Of a stretch of 7,127 bases of DNA, positions 1 through 5,323 are shown piece by piece. The DNA is taken from the NCBI GenBank assembly GCA_007128995.1, contig SKWJ01000068.1, positions 1 through 7,127 on the forward strand, read 5' to 3'. This DNA is from Paracoccaceae bacterium (lineage in GTDB: Bacteria; Pseudomonadota; Alphaproteobacteria; Rhodobacterales; Rhodobacteraceae). Position 1 is the stretch's first letter; each line of letters opens with the position of its first letter. Both the position numbers and the translations under genes were made by a program. The notes under the pieces were generated by a model that searched no databases, was not told the DNA's origin, and was given only the letters and a program-made list of their open reading frames with translations.

Positions 1-66
1 GCAGAACGCGAAGTCAAGATCGGTGGCCGCTTGACCGAGTAGCGCGCTGATTTTCACTGAAGCCAT
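1..66 (-). CDS. Partial minus-strand reading frame leaving the left edge, product unknown
   Basis: On the minus strand an ATG at 66-64 opens a frame with no stop up to the window edge (22 codons, beginning MASVKISALL). A G-rich stretch (GGGGTGA, just upstream) could serve as ribosome binding site. The ATG shares one base with the TGA stop of the frame upstream of it (TGATG), the arrangement seen in translationally coupled genes. The N-terminal pattern 'VKISALLGQAATDLDF' vaguely recalls the start of some phage tail-type proteins, but 22 residues are too few to assign a family. Competing plus-strand frames in the same stretch close within 60 bases. It could also be a chance frame. Confidence 0.3.
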   Translation of the reverse strand, partial: MASVKISALLGQAATDLDFAFC

Positions 67-197
67 CAGATCACCCCGCCCTTCTCGCCCCATAAAGGCC
101 GATGGATAATTGCAACGTGCCAGTCAAAACGCAACTCTTCTATACGATAGAAAACGCAGGCCAACGACGCTCCCAAGCGCTCTGGCGCGGTCACCAT
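66..197 (-). CDS. Possible small or truncated minus-strand frame, product unknown
   Basis: This minus-strand open frame ends at the TGA at 68-66. It could start at ATG 197-195 (43 residues, MVTAPERLGASL...GEKGGVI), and the same frame stays open back to 521. The C-terminal part has a balanced protein-like composition (CVFYRIEELRFDWHVAIIHR), whereas the part upstream of about 300 is rich in Arg and Ser and reads like non-coding sequence. Its stop overlaps the start of the next minus-strand frame by one base, the main argument that it is or was a real gene. I recognise no family. It may be the 3' remnant of a longer gene cut by the rearrangement that also truncated the neighbouring integrase. 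Confidence 0.25.
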   Translation of the reverse strand: MVTAPERLGASLACVFYRIEELRFDWHVAIIHRPLWGEKGGVI

Positions 198-381
198 TCC
201 AGCTGCCAGCACGATCGGGCGAGGCGGCAAACTAGGATCGATGGCTGGCTCTGCCTCGGCGCTACGCTCCTCGGTTACGGCCCATCGTCGGACTCCCCCG
301 CGGTGCCCAATCGGGCTCTCTGCGGATCGGCTCAAATGTGGGGTCGCGCAAGGAAATGAAGTGTCATGCGGATAGCGGCTC
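198..381. other. Gene-free stretch between the minus-strand remnants
   Basis: No reading frame here has both a ribosome binding site and protein-like composition on either strand. The plus-strand frame 102-359 and the minus-strand extension of the 66-197 frame overlap antisense to each other and are rich in Arg, Ser and Cys. No tRNA-like TTCGA arm, long repeat or terminator is visible. It is probably decayed sequence belonging to the same junction as the integrase fragment. Confidence 0.4.
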
Positions 382-603
382 TCAACGCGCAAATCTGCGC
401 TGTCGCAGCGCTTGCAGGATGTCGTTCCACGCTTCTTGCGGGCCGGCCTGGACAGGGGTCGCATGGCGCGAGAGAAATGCGACTGACCGATGCACGCGAA
501 GGAATAGGCCCTGCCCGTCAAAATACTTGCCCGTTTCGGTCACAGTCTCCACAAAGCGGGCGGTCAGCGCCTTTTGCGGTTTACGAATGCCCCGTGTCGC
601 CAT
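382..603 (-). pseudogene. 5' fragment of a tyrosine-type integrase (DUF4102-like arm-binding N-terminus)
   Basis: From the ATG at 603-601 on the minus strand, preceded by a good GGGGGA ribosome binding site, the frame reads MATRGIRKPQKALTARFV and then, around residues 26-37, KYFDGQGLFLRV. This is the pattern of the N-terminal arm-type DNA-binding domain of phage and island integrases (compare '..YSDGGGLYLRV..'). After about residue 38 (near position 490) the resemblance stops; the frame continues through unrelated sequence and closes at 382 after 73 residues. Family members are about 400 residues long, and the catalytic domain with its Arg...His-x-x-Arg...Tyr set is absent here. I infer a remnant left by deletion or rearrangement. 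Family recognition rests on about 38 residues from memory. Confidence 0.55.
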
Positions 604-995
604 CGCTTCCCCCAGCCTATCCCCCGGCAAAGCTCCCCCCACCATATCCCCTACATTGACGTGGATTAAGCCGGAATATGCCGGAAAGCGAAGAAAAAGG
701 AAAACGAAGACAATAACTTGAAAAAAGGCTTACGGCATTTCGCGGAAACCGACGGAAGACAGTTATACGGAATCTCTCTCCGCCATTCTGTCCTGATTTC
801 ATTGAGAAAATCGGAATGCAGGGGGCGCATCCCTACCATCACGCCCCAAAAAGCTTTGGGATGACACCGCGCTTTGGCGACTTGCGACACTTTATGTTCG
901 ACATTTCGCGCATGCAGGCCGCTCAGTCTGCGCACATCGCTGTCGCTGATCGACAGCCGCCCGCAGAAGCGAGGTTCCGAATACTTTCATTTGGG
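604..995. other. Intergenic region with inverted repeats, no gene recognised
   Basis: Nearly 400 bases separate the integrase start from the regulator promoter. Around 690-730 the plus strand is strongly purine-rich (runs of A and GA), unlike the rest of the window. Inverted repeats are visible: CCGG-AATATG-CCGG at 671-684; GGGGCG (822-827) with CGCCCC (842-847); CATCCC (828-833) with GGGATG (858-863); and GCTGTCG/CGACAGC with a five-base loop at 939-957. Short frames on both strands (for example 816-1076 plus, 935-666 minus) lack convincing ribosome binding sites or family resemblance. The integrase remnant reads away from this region, so an attachment site could lie here, but I see no tRNA end or duplicated core. 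Confidence 0.4.
939..957. repeat. Perfect 7-bp inverted repeat (possible hairpin)
   Basis: GCTGTCG at 939-945 pairs exactly with CGACAGC at 951-957 across the loop CTGAT. It lies about 40 bases upstream of the likely regulator promoter. No T-run follows on the plus strand, so it is not a clear intrinsic terminator. A role as a protein-binding site or decayed transcription end is possible but unproven. Confidence 0.35.
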
Positions 996-1025
996 TTGAA
1001 AATTGCCGCGCGCCAACATTATACT
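996..1025 (+). promoter_or_regulatory. Probable sigma-70-type promoter of the LacI-family regulator
   Basis: TTGAAA at 996-1001 matches four of six consensus -35 bases. TATACT at 1020-1025 matches five of six -10 bases after an 18-base spacer; TTATAC one base earlier would give 17. Transcription would begin near 1032, giving a leader of about 23 bases to ATG 1055 or about 41 to GTG 1073. The -35 lies within GTTGAAAATTGC, which shares the core AAAATT with the palindrome downstream of the regulator, so autoregulation is possible but weakly supported. Confidence 0.55.
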
Positions 1026-1054
1026 TTCAAGAAGCAATTTCTGTTATACGCAAT

Positions 1055-2104
1055 ATGGTGGGATCTTTTCCAGTGACCGGACATAAAATACGCAACATGG
1101 AAGAATTCGCGGCTGTAAGCGGCATCTCGCGCCCGACCGTGTCTAAGTATTTTCAAGATCCGGAGAGTGTGCGCTCAACCACACGCAAGCGGATCGAGAC
1201 AGCGCTCGAGCAATATGACTTCCGCCCGAATATCTTCGCGGTCAATCAGAACCGGAAACTCACCAAGATTGTTGGCGTTGTGGTGCCCTATCTGTCAGAC
1301 CCTTTCTTTGCTGAAATCGCCCGCAAGATCGAACGGCGCTGCATCGATGCGGGCTTCTGGCCGATCCTGTTCTCGGCGCATGGCGAGCAAAAGCTTGAAA
1401 ATGCTATTCTTGAAAGCCTGCGTGTTCTCAAGCCCGCTGGGGTGCTGCTGGCACCGTTGGGTCGTGTATCTGACCGCAAGGCAATCAAAGCTTTTTGTGA
1501 GGATGTTCCTACGGTCCTGTTTGACAGCAACATTGAAGGGGTTGGTCAGGTTTTCGTAGGCTCGGACAACAACGACTTCGTCACCCAAAGTGTGGACTAC
1601 CTTGTCCGCACAGGTTCGGCGCCGGTTTGGTTCGAGATGAGCAATCCAGCGAACCCGAATGCAAACAAGCGTCGCACAGCCTATATCCACAATATGGAGC
1701 GGCTCGGCTTGGAGCCTCTGATCGTAAAAATTGCCGGTGAGGGATGGGATTTCGAGCGCATTGGGTATGAAGGCGCGATCAAAGCGATCAGGGAAAAGGC
1801 GTTTCCGACGAACACCATTCTTTGCAGCAATGATCGCCTTGCGGTCGGGCTGTTGACGGCCTGTTTTGAAGAGGGTTTGTCCGTTGGTTACGGTGCAGAT
1901 CATGCGTTGCGTGTGATGTCGCATGACGATCACCCGGTCTCCCGCTTCACTTGCCCTCCGCTCACAACGGTCGCGCATGATTATGATGCCGTTTCCAACA
2001 AGGCGGTTGAAGTGCTTTTTCAGATGCTTGAAGGCGACCGCGCCCCCGAGACCCGGGAAGAGTTTCTGTTTCCGACAAAGCTTGTTTTGCGAAAGTCGGC
2101 TTAA
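1055..2104 (+). CDS. LacI-family transcriptional regulator, probable repressor of the polyol operon
   Basis: This is a cytoplasmic DNA-binding regulator that likely responds to a polyol or its ketose product. Residues about 15-34 form the helix-turn-helix (EEFAAVSGISRPTVSKYF), followed by DPESVRSTTRKRIETAL typical of the LacI headpiece. From about residue 70 a periplasmic-binding-protein-like effector domain follows (IVGVVVPYLSDPFFAEI), with a late signature SHDDHPVSRF and PPLTTVAHDY. Length, 349 residues, is normal. Two odd points stand out: the recognition helix carries Arg26-Pro27 where LacI has Tyr-Gln, and in the hinge (PNIFAVNQNRKLT) Gln65 stands where LacI has its lever Leu56. Start choice is uncertain. 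ATG 1055 has no clear ribosome binding site; GTG 1073 has GGTGGGA ten bases upstream and would begin just before HKIRNMEEFA. The gene lies upstream of and codirectional with the operon, which supports local control. The ligand is inferred from context. Confidence 0.9.
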   Translation: MVGSFPVTGHKIRNMEEFAAVSGISRPTVSKYFQDPESVRSTTRKRIETALEQYDFRPNIFAVNQNRKLTKIVGVVVPYLSDPFFAEIARKIERRCIDAGFWPILFSAHGEQKLENAILESLRVLKPAGVLLAPLGRVSDRKAIKAFCEDVPTVLFDSNIEGVGQVFVGSDNNDFVTQSVDYLVRTGSAPVWFEMSNPANPNANKRRTAYIHNMERLGLEPLIVKIAGEGWDFERIGYEGAIKAIREKAFPTNTILCSNDRLAVGLLTACFEEGLSVGYGADHALRVMSHDDHPVSRFTCPPLTTVAHDYDAVSNKAVEVLFQMLEGDRAPETREEFLFPTKLVLRKSA

Positions 2105-2128
2105 AATTTTTCGCGTGTAAAATTTTAC
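2102..2128. promoter_or_regulatory. Candidate operator: perfect 12-bp palindrome plus a second AAAATTTT box
   Basis: GTAAAATTTTAC at 2117-2128 is a perfect palindrome whose right edge abuts the -35-like hexamer TTGACC (2129-2134). A second copy of TAAAATTTT lies at 2102-2110 on the regulator stop codon, so the two AAAATTTT centres are 16 bp apart. LacI-family operators are usually palindromes near the start of the controlled operon, and repressor bound here would block RNA polymerase. The centre is A/T rather than the CpG common in the family. Binding by the adjacent regulator is inferred. Confidence 0.6.
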
Positions 2129-2158
2129 TTGACCGCGCGACAATAAATTCGCTAGCGT
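2129..2158 (+). promoter_or_regulatory. Likely promoter of the smo operon (weak -10)
   Basis: TTGACC at 2129-2134 is a good -35 (five of six). The best-spaced -10 candidates are CTAGCG (2152-2157, 17-base spacer) or TAGCGT (2153-2158, 18-base spacer), both poor matches, as is common for regulated alphaproteobacterial promoters. The predicted start near 2165 leaves a leader of about 27 bases to the smoE ATG. Confidence 0.45.
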
Positions 2159-2179
2159 TCCGATCACTCATAGTGTTCA

Positions 2180-2186
2180 GGGAGGA
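2180..2186 (+). promoter_or_regulatory. Strong ribosome binding site of smoE
   Basis: GGGAGGA lies five bases upstream of ATG 2192. It is close to the full anti-Shine-Dalgarno complement and fixes the start at this ATG, the first codon of a clear signal peptide. Confidence 0.8.
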
Positions 2187-2191
2187 ATCAG

Positions 2192-3496
2192 ATGAGACTC
2201 GGAAAGCCACTTGTGGCCTCGACCGCGCTTGCGTTGATCACAGCTTCTGCGGCCACCGCCCAGACCTTGACCATCGCGACGGTCAACAATGGCGACATGA
2301 TCCGCATGCAGGGTTATTCCAGCCAGTTCACCGAACAGACGGGCATTAATGTCGAATGGGTGACGCTGGAAGAAAACGTTCTGCGTCAGAGGGTTACCAC
2401 TGATATTACCACCAATGGCGGCCAGTTTGATATCATGACCATCGGCATGTATGAAACGCCGATCTGGGGGGCCAATGGTTGGCTGGTGCCACTTGACGGA
2501 TTGTCGGATGCCTATGATGTGGATGACATCCTGCCCGCCATGCGCGACGGCCTGAGCCATGATGGCACGCTTTTTGCCGCGCCATTCTATGGTGAAAGTT
2601 CAATGGTGATGTATCGCACCGATCTCATGTCGGCTGCCGGGCTTGAAATGCCTAATGCACCCACATGGGGCGATATTCGCAACGCTGCCGAGGCGATGCA
2701 TGACCCGGCCAATGATGTTTATGGCGTCTGCCTGCGCGGCAAGCCTGGCTGGGGTGAAGGGGGAGCCTTCATCACGGTGACCGCCAATTCCTTCGGTGCG
2801 CGCTGGTTTGACATGGATTGGAACGCCCAGTTCGACCAACCCGAATGGGAGGAGGCGCTGAGCTTCTTTGTCGATCTGATGAACAGCTACGGCCCACCGG
2901 GCTACGCGACCAATGGCTTCAATGAAAACCTGTCGCTGTTTCAGCAGGGGCGCTGCGGCATGTGGATCGATGCGACTGTGGCCGCGTCTTTCGTGACCAA
3001 CCCGGCGGAGTCCTCGGTCGCGGAATCGGTCGGCTTCGCACTGGCACCTGACAATGGGCTGGGTCGTCGCTCGAACTGGCTCTGGGCTTGGGCGCTCGCC
3101 ATTCCAGCAGGCACGCAGCAGGCAGATGCCGCGCTGCAATTCATCGAATGGGCGACATCGAAAGAATATATCGAGATGGTCGCTGCGAATGAGGGCTGGG
3201 CCAATGTGCCCCCAGGCGCGCGCACCTCGCTCTACGAGACACCGGAGTATCTGGAAGTGCCCTTCGCGCAGATGACGCTGGATTCGATCAACGCTGCCGA
3301 TCCGACCAACCCGACAGTCGAGCCAGTCCCCTATGTAGGCATCCAGTTCGTGGCAATCCCGGAATTTGCGGGCATCGCGACCGAAGTCAGCCAGGAATTC
3401 TCGGCTGTCTATGCCGGTCAGCAAAGCGTGCAGCAGGCACTTGCCAACGCACAGGCATTGACCAACGACGCAATGGAAGCTGCTGGCTACCGCTGA
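2192..3496 (+). CDS. smoE: Periplasmic sorbitol/mannitol-binding protein of the polyol ABC transporter (SmoE)
   Basis: This is the substrate-binding component that captures polyols in the periplasm and delivers them to the SmoF/SmoG channel. Residues 1-23 are a Sec signal peptide: Lys/Arg near the N-terminus, hydrophobic core VASTALALITASAA, and A-T-A before a predicted cut ahead of Gln24. There is no lipobox Cys, so the mature protein should be soluble. The mature start TLTIATVNNGDMIRMQ and segments such as FTEQTGINVEWV and GQFDIMTIGMYETPIWG are typical of family-1 solute-binding proteins of the mannitol/sorbitol group. Length, 434 residues, is as expected. It is the first gene of the operon, and a strong stem-loop follows its stop, fitting a protein made in excess over the permeases. 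Ligand preference (sorbitol, mannitol, possibly arabitol) is inferred from recalled similarity and the downstream polyol dehydrogenase. Confidence 0.93.
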   Translation: MRLGKPLVASTALALITASAATAQTLTIATVNNGDMIRMQGYSSQFTEQTGINVEWVTLEENVLRQRVTTDITTNGGQFDIMTIGMYETPIWGANGWLVPLDGLSDAYDVDDILPAMRDGLSHDGTLFAAPFYGESSMVMYRTDLMSAAGLEMPNAPTWGDIRNAAEAMHDPANDVYGVCLRGKPGWGEGGAFITVTANSFGARWFDMDWNAQFDQPEWEEALSFFVDLMNSYGPPGYATNGFNENLSLFQQGRCGMWIDATVAASFVTNPAESSVAESVGFALAPDNGLGRRSNWLWAWALAIPAGTQQADAALQFIEWATSKEYIEMVAANEGWANVPPGARTSLYETPEYLEVPFAQMTLDSINAADPTNPTVEPVPYVGIQFVAIPEFAGIATEVSQEFSAVYAGQQSVQQALANAQALTNDAMEAAGYR

Positions 3497-3510
3497 GCCG
3501 CGTGACAAAC

Positions 3511-3535
3511 AGGGGGCGGAGTTTCTCTGCCCCTT
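3511..3535 (+). terminator. Stem-loop after smoE (partial terminator or mRNA-stabilising hairpin)
   Basis: Positions 3511-3521 pair with 3525-3535 around a UUU loop: eleven consecutive pairs, of which two are G-U (3512/3534 and 3518/3528) and the rest Watson-Crick. Only a short interrupted T-tract follows (GATTTTCC), so termination would be incomplete. Such hairpins between binding-protein and permease genes are known, for example in malE-malF, to protect the upstream message or reduce downstream transcription. That role here is inferred from structure and position. Confidence 0.7.
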
Positions 3536-3542
3536 GATTTTC

Positions 3543-3586
3543 CACCTGTTCCCGGTGTGCGCGCGCGCCCACCTTTCCGAGAGGTG
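3543..3586 (+). promoter_or_regulatory. Alternating CACC/GGTG elements that may mask the smoF ribosome binding site
   Basis: The smoF leader holds CACCT (3543-3547), GGTG (3554-3557), CACCT (3570-3574) and AGGTG (3582-3586). The last is part of the smoF ribosome binding site GAGAGGTG, five bases before ATG 3592. Elements 1+2 and 3+4 can pair, or 2+3 (strengthened by GCG/CGC, 3559-3568) with 1+4. Each full pairing hides the ribosome binding site. The stems are short, so regulatory use is a hypothesis; the region is GC-rich and chance pairing is possible. Confidence 0.35.
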
Positions 3587-3591
3587 CATCC

Positions 3592-4470
3592 ATGGCGACT
3601 CAAGCTTCGCGATCCGCAGCCCGCCTGATGATGGCTCCGGCAGTCATCCTGCTTCTGGGATGGATGCTTGTGCCACTGACCATGACATTGTGGTTTTCCT
3701 TCACGCGCTATCTGCCCATGCGCGGCGACTCGATCGAGCGCGGCCTGCAATGGGTGGGCTTCGAGAATTACGTCCGCTTCATCAACTCCAGCTCCTTCTG
3801 GCCCAGTGTGCAGGCCACCTTGATGATTGTAGGCGGGGTGTTGGTGATCACGGTCATCCTTGGCGTGTTGCTCGCCATCCTGCTGGATCAGCCGATCTGG
3901 GGACAGGGAGTCGTGCGGATTCTGGTGATCGCACCCTTCTTCGTTATGCCCACTGTCTCCGCGCTGGTGTGGAAAAACATGATGATGGATCCGGTCAACG
4001 GCATGTTTGCCCATCTGTGGCGCGCTTTCGGGGCGACACCGGTCTCATGGCTCTCGGATGCGTCTGTGCCGTCGATCATCCTGATCGTATCGTGGCAATG
4101 GCTACCCTTCGCCACACTCATCCTGCTGACCGCGATACAGTCGCTTGACCGTGACCAGTTGGAGGCCGCCGAGATGGACGGCGCACCTGTGCTTTCGCGC
4201 TTTTTCCATATCGTCCTGCCGCATCTGGGTCGCGCGATCACTATCGTGATCCTGATCCAGACGATTTTCCTGCTGTCGATCTTTGCCGAAATCTTCGTCA
4301 CCACCGGCGGCGCCTTCGGAACGCGCACACTGACCTATCTTATCTTCCAGCGAGTGGTGGACAGCCAGAATATCGGCCTTGGCTCGGCGGGCGGGGTCTA
4401 TGCGATCATTCTGGCCAATATCGTTGCGATCTTCCTGATGCGCATCGTTGGCAAGAATCTCGACAGGTAA
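3592..4470 (+). CDS. smoF: Polyol ABC transporter permease, first subunit (SmoF)
   Basis: This inner-membrane subunit forms half of the translocation channel for sorbitol/mannitol. Six hydrophobic segments are visible at about residues 11-35, 74-98, 106-126, 159-183, 215-236 and 270-287. The cytoplasmic EAA loop that docks on the ATPase is clear: EAAEMDGA at 191-198, followed by FFHIVLPHLG. Length, 292 residues, is normal for MalF-type permeases of this branch (the long MalF periplasmic insertion is absent). The ATG at 3592 has GAGGTG five bases upstream. The gene follows smoE after 95 structured bases and precedes smoG by ten bases. Family membership is certain; substrate comes from the operon context. 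Confidence 0.93.
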   Translation: MATQASRSAARLMMAPAVILLLGWMLVPLTMTLWFSFTRYLPMRGDSIERGLQWVGFENYVRFINSSSFWPSVQATLMIVGGVLVITVILGVLLAILLDQPIWGQGVVRILVIAPFFVMPTVSALVWKNMMMDPVNGMFAHLWRAFGATPVSWLSDASVPSIILIVSWQWLPFATLILLTAIQSLDRDQLEAAEMDGAPVLSRFFHIVLPHLGRAITIVILIQTIFLLSIFAEIFVTTGGAFGTRTLTYLIFQRVVDSQNIGLGSAGGVYAIILANIVAIFLMRIVGKNLDR

Positions 4471-4480
4471 GGAGGCGGGC

Positions 4481-5311
4481 ATGGCACGCGCAGTCACAAC
4501 ACGTCGCAAACTCGCCACCACGGCACTGGCATGGGGCATCGGGCTGCTGATCTTCTTCCCGATCTTCTGGACAATTCTGACCAGCTTCAAGACCGAGGCA
4601 CAGGCGATCAACAACCCGCCGTTGTTCTGGGGCTTCGACTTCACGCTCGAAAACTACACCGTCGTTCAGGAACGTTCGAATTACATGCGTTTCCTGTGGA
4701 ACTCGGTGATCATTGCGGGCGGATCCACAGTTCTTGGCATCCTTGTTGCTGTGCCCGCAGCTTGGTCTATGGCATTCGTTCCCTCGCGGCGCACCAAGGA
4801 TATTCTGCTGTGGATGCTCTCGACCAAAATGCTGCCGGCAGTGGGTGTGCTCTATCCGATTTCACTTTTGTTCGTGCAATTCGGGCTGCTGGATACGCGG
4901 GTCGGGCTGATCCTGGTCCTGATGCTCATCAACCTGCCGATCATGGTCTGGATGCTTTACACCTATTTCAAGGAGATCCCCGGCGAGATACTGGAGGCCG
5001 CACGGATGGACGGGGCGGGGCTGAAGGAAGAGATCCTCTTCGTGCTGACGCCAATGGCGATCCCCGGCATCGCTTCAACAGTGTTGCTCAGCATCATCCT
5101 TGCCTGGAATGAGGCATTCTGGACGCTTAACCTGACTGCGGCGCGCGCTGCCCCGCTTACCGCCTTCATCGCCAGCTATTCCAGCCCCGAAGGCCTGTTC
5201 TACGCGAAGCTGTCGGCGGCCTCTACGATGGCCATCGCGCCGATTCTCATTCTGGGCTGGTTCAGCCAGAAACAACTTGTGCGCGGCCTGACCTTTGGCG
5301 CTGTGAAATAA
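4481..5311 (+). CDS. smoG: Polyol ABC transporter permease, second subunit (SmoG)
   Basis: This is the second inner-membrane channel subunit, of MalG type. Six hydrophobic segments lie at about residues 11-33, 70-98, 108-132, 141-163, 194-214 and 248-266. The EAA motif is EAARMDGA starting at residue 172, followed by a Thr-Pro-containing stretch FVLTPMAIPG. The C-terminal run ILGWFSQKQLVRGLTFGAVK is typical of the subfamily, as this tail interacts with the ATPase dimer. I chose ATG 4481 because TAAGGAGG (4468-4475), formed partly by the smoF stop codon, sits five bases upstream. A TTG at 4448 would add 11 residues overlapping smoF and has no ribosome binding site. The protein is 276 residues, the usual size. 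Confidence 0.93.
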   Translation: MARAVTTRRKLATTALAWGIGLLIFFPIFWTILTSFKTEAQAINNPPLFWGFDFTLENYTVVQERSNYMRFLWNSVIIAGGSTVLGILVAVPAAWSMAFVPSRRTKDILLWMLSTKMLPAVGVLYPISLLFVQFGLLDTRVGLILVLMLINLPIMVWMLYTYFKEIPGEILEAARMDGAGLKEEILFVLTPMAIPGIASTVLLSIILAWNEAFWTLNLTAARAAPLTAFIASYSSPEGLFYAKLSAASTMAIAPILILGWFSQKQLVRGLTFGAVK

Positions 5312-5323
5312 GGAAACCACAAG

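Noticed and set aside
604..995. Search for a tRNA or other RNA gene as integrase attachment target
   Set aside because: No cloverleaf arms or TTCGA-type T-loop with matching stems were found on either strand. No CRISPR repeats were seen in the window.
816..1076. Plus-strand 86-codon frame upstream of the regulator
   Set aside because: It runs through the regulator promoter and start; the sequence has no recognised family, and the GGGGGCG upstream is better explained by the inverted repeat there.
1295..2167. Minus-strand open frame (290 codons) opposite the regulator
   Set aside because: Antisense shadow of a well-supported LacI-family gene, with no domain or protein-like composition.
2165..2175. 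Small inverted repeat CACT-CAT-AGTG in the smoE leader
   Set aside because: Four-base arms with a three-base loop are expected by chance; the A/T palindrome at 2117-2128 is a far better operator candidate.
3511..3535. Reading the post-smoE hairpin as the end of the transcription unit
   Set aside because: smoF, smoG, smoK and smoS follow codirectionally with no clear promoter in the gap, and the T-tract is short and interrupted; partial termination or message protection fits better.
2600..3589. Long minus-strand open frame (329 codons) opposite smoE
   Set aside because: It is antisense to a gene with clear family motifs, is rich in Arg, His and Cys, and has no ribosome binding site or recognisable domain; such shadows are common in GC-rich genes.
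4448..4480. Upstream TTG start for smoG adding 11 residues
   Set aside because: It overlaps the end of smoF and has no ribosome binding site, while ATG 4481 has a near-perfect one (TAAGGAGG).
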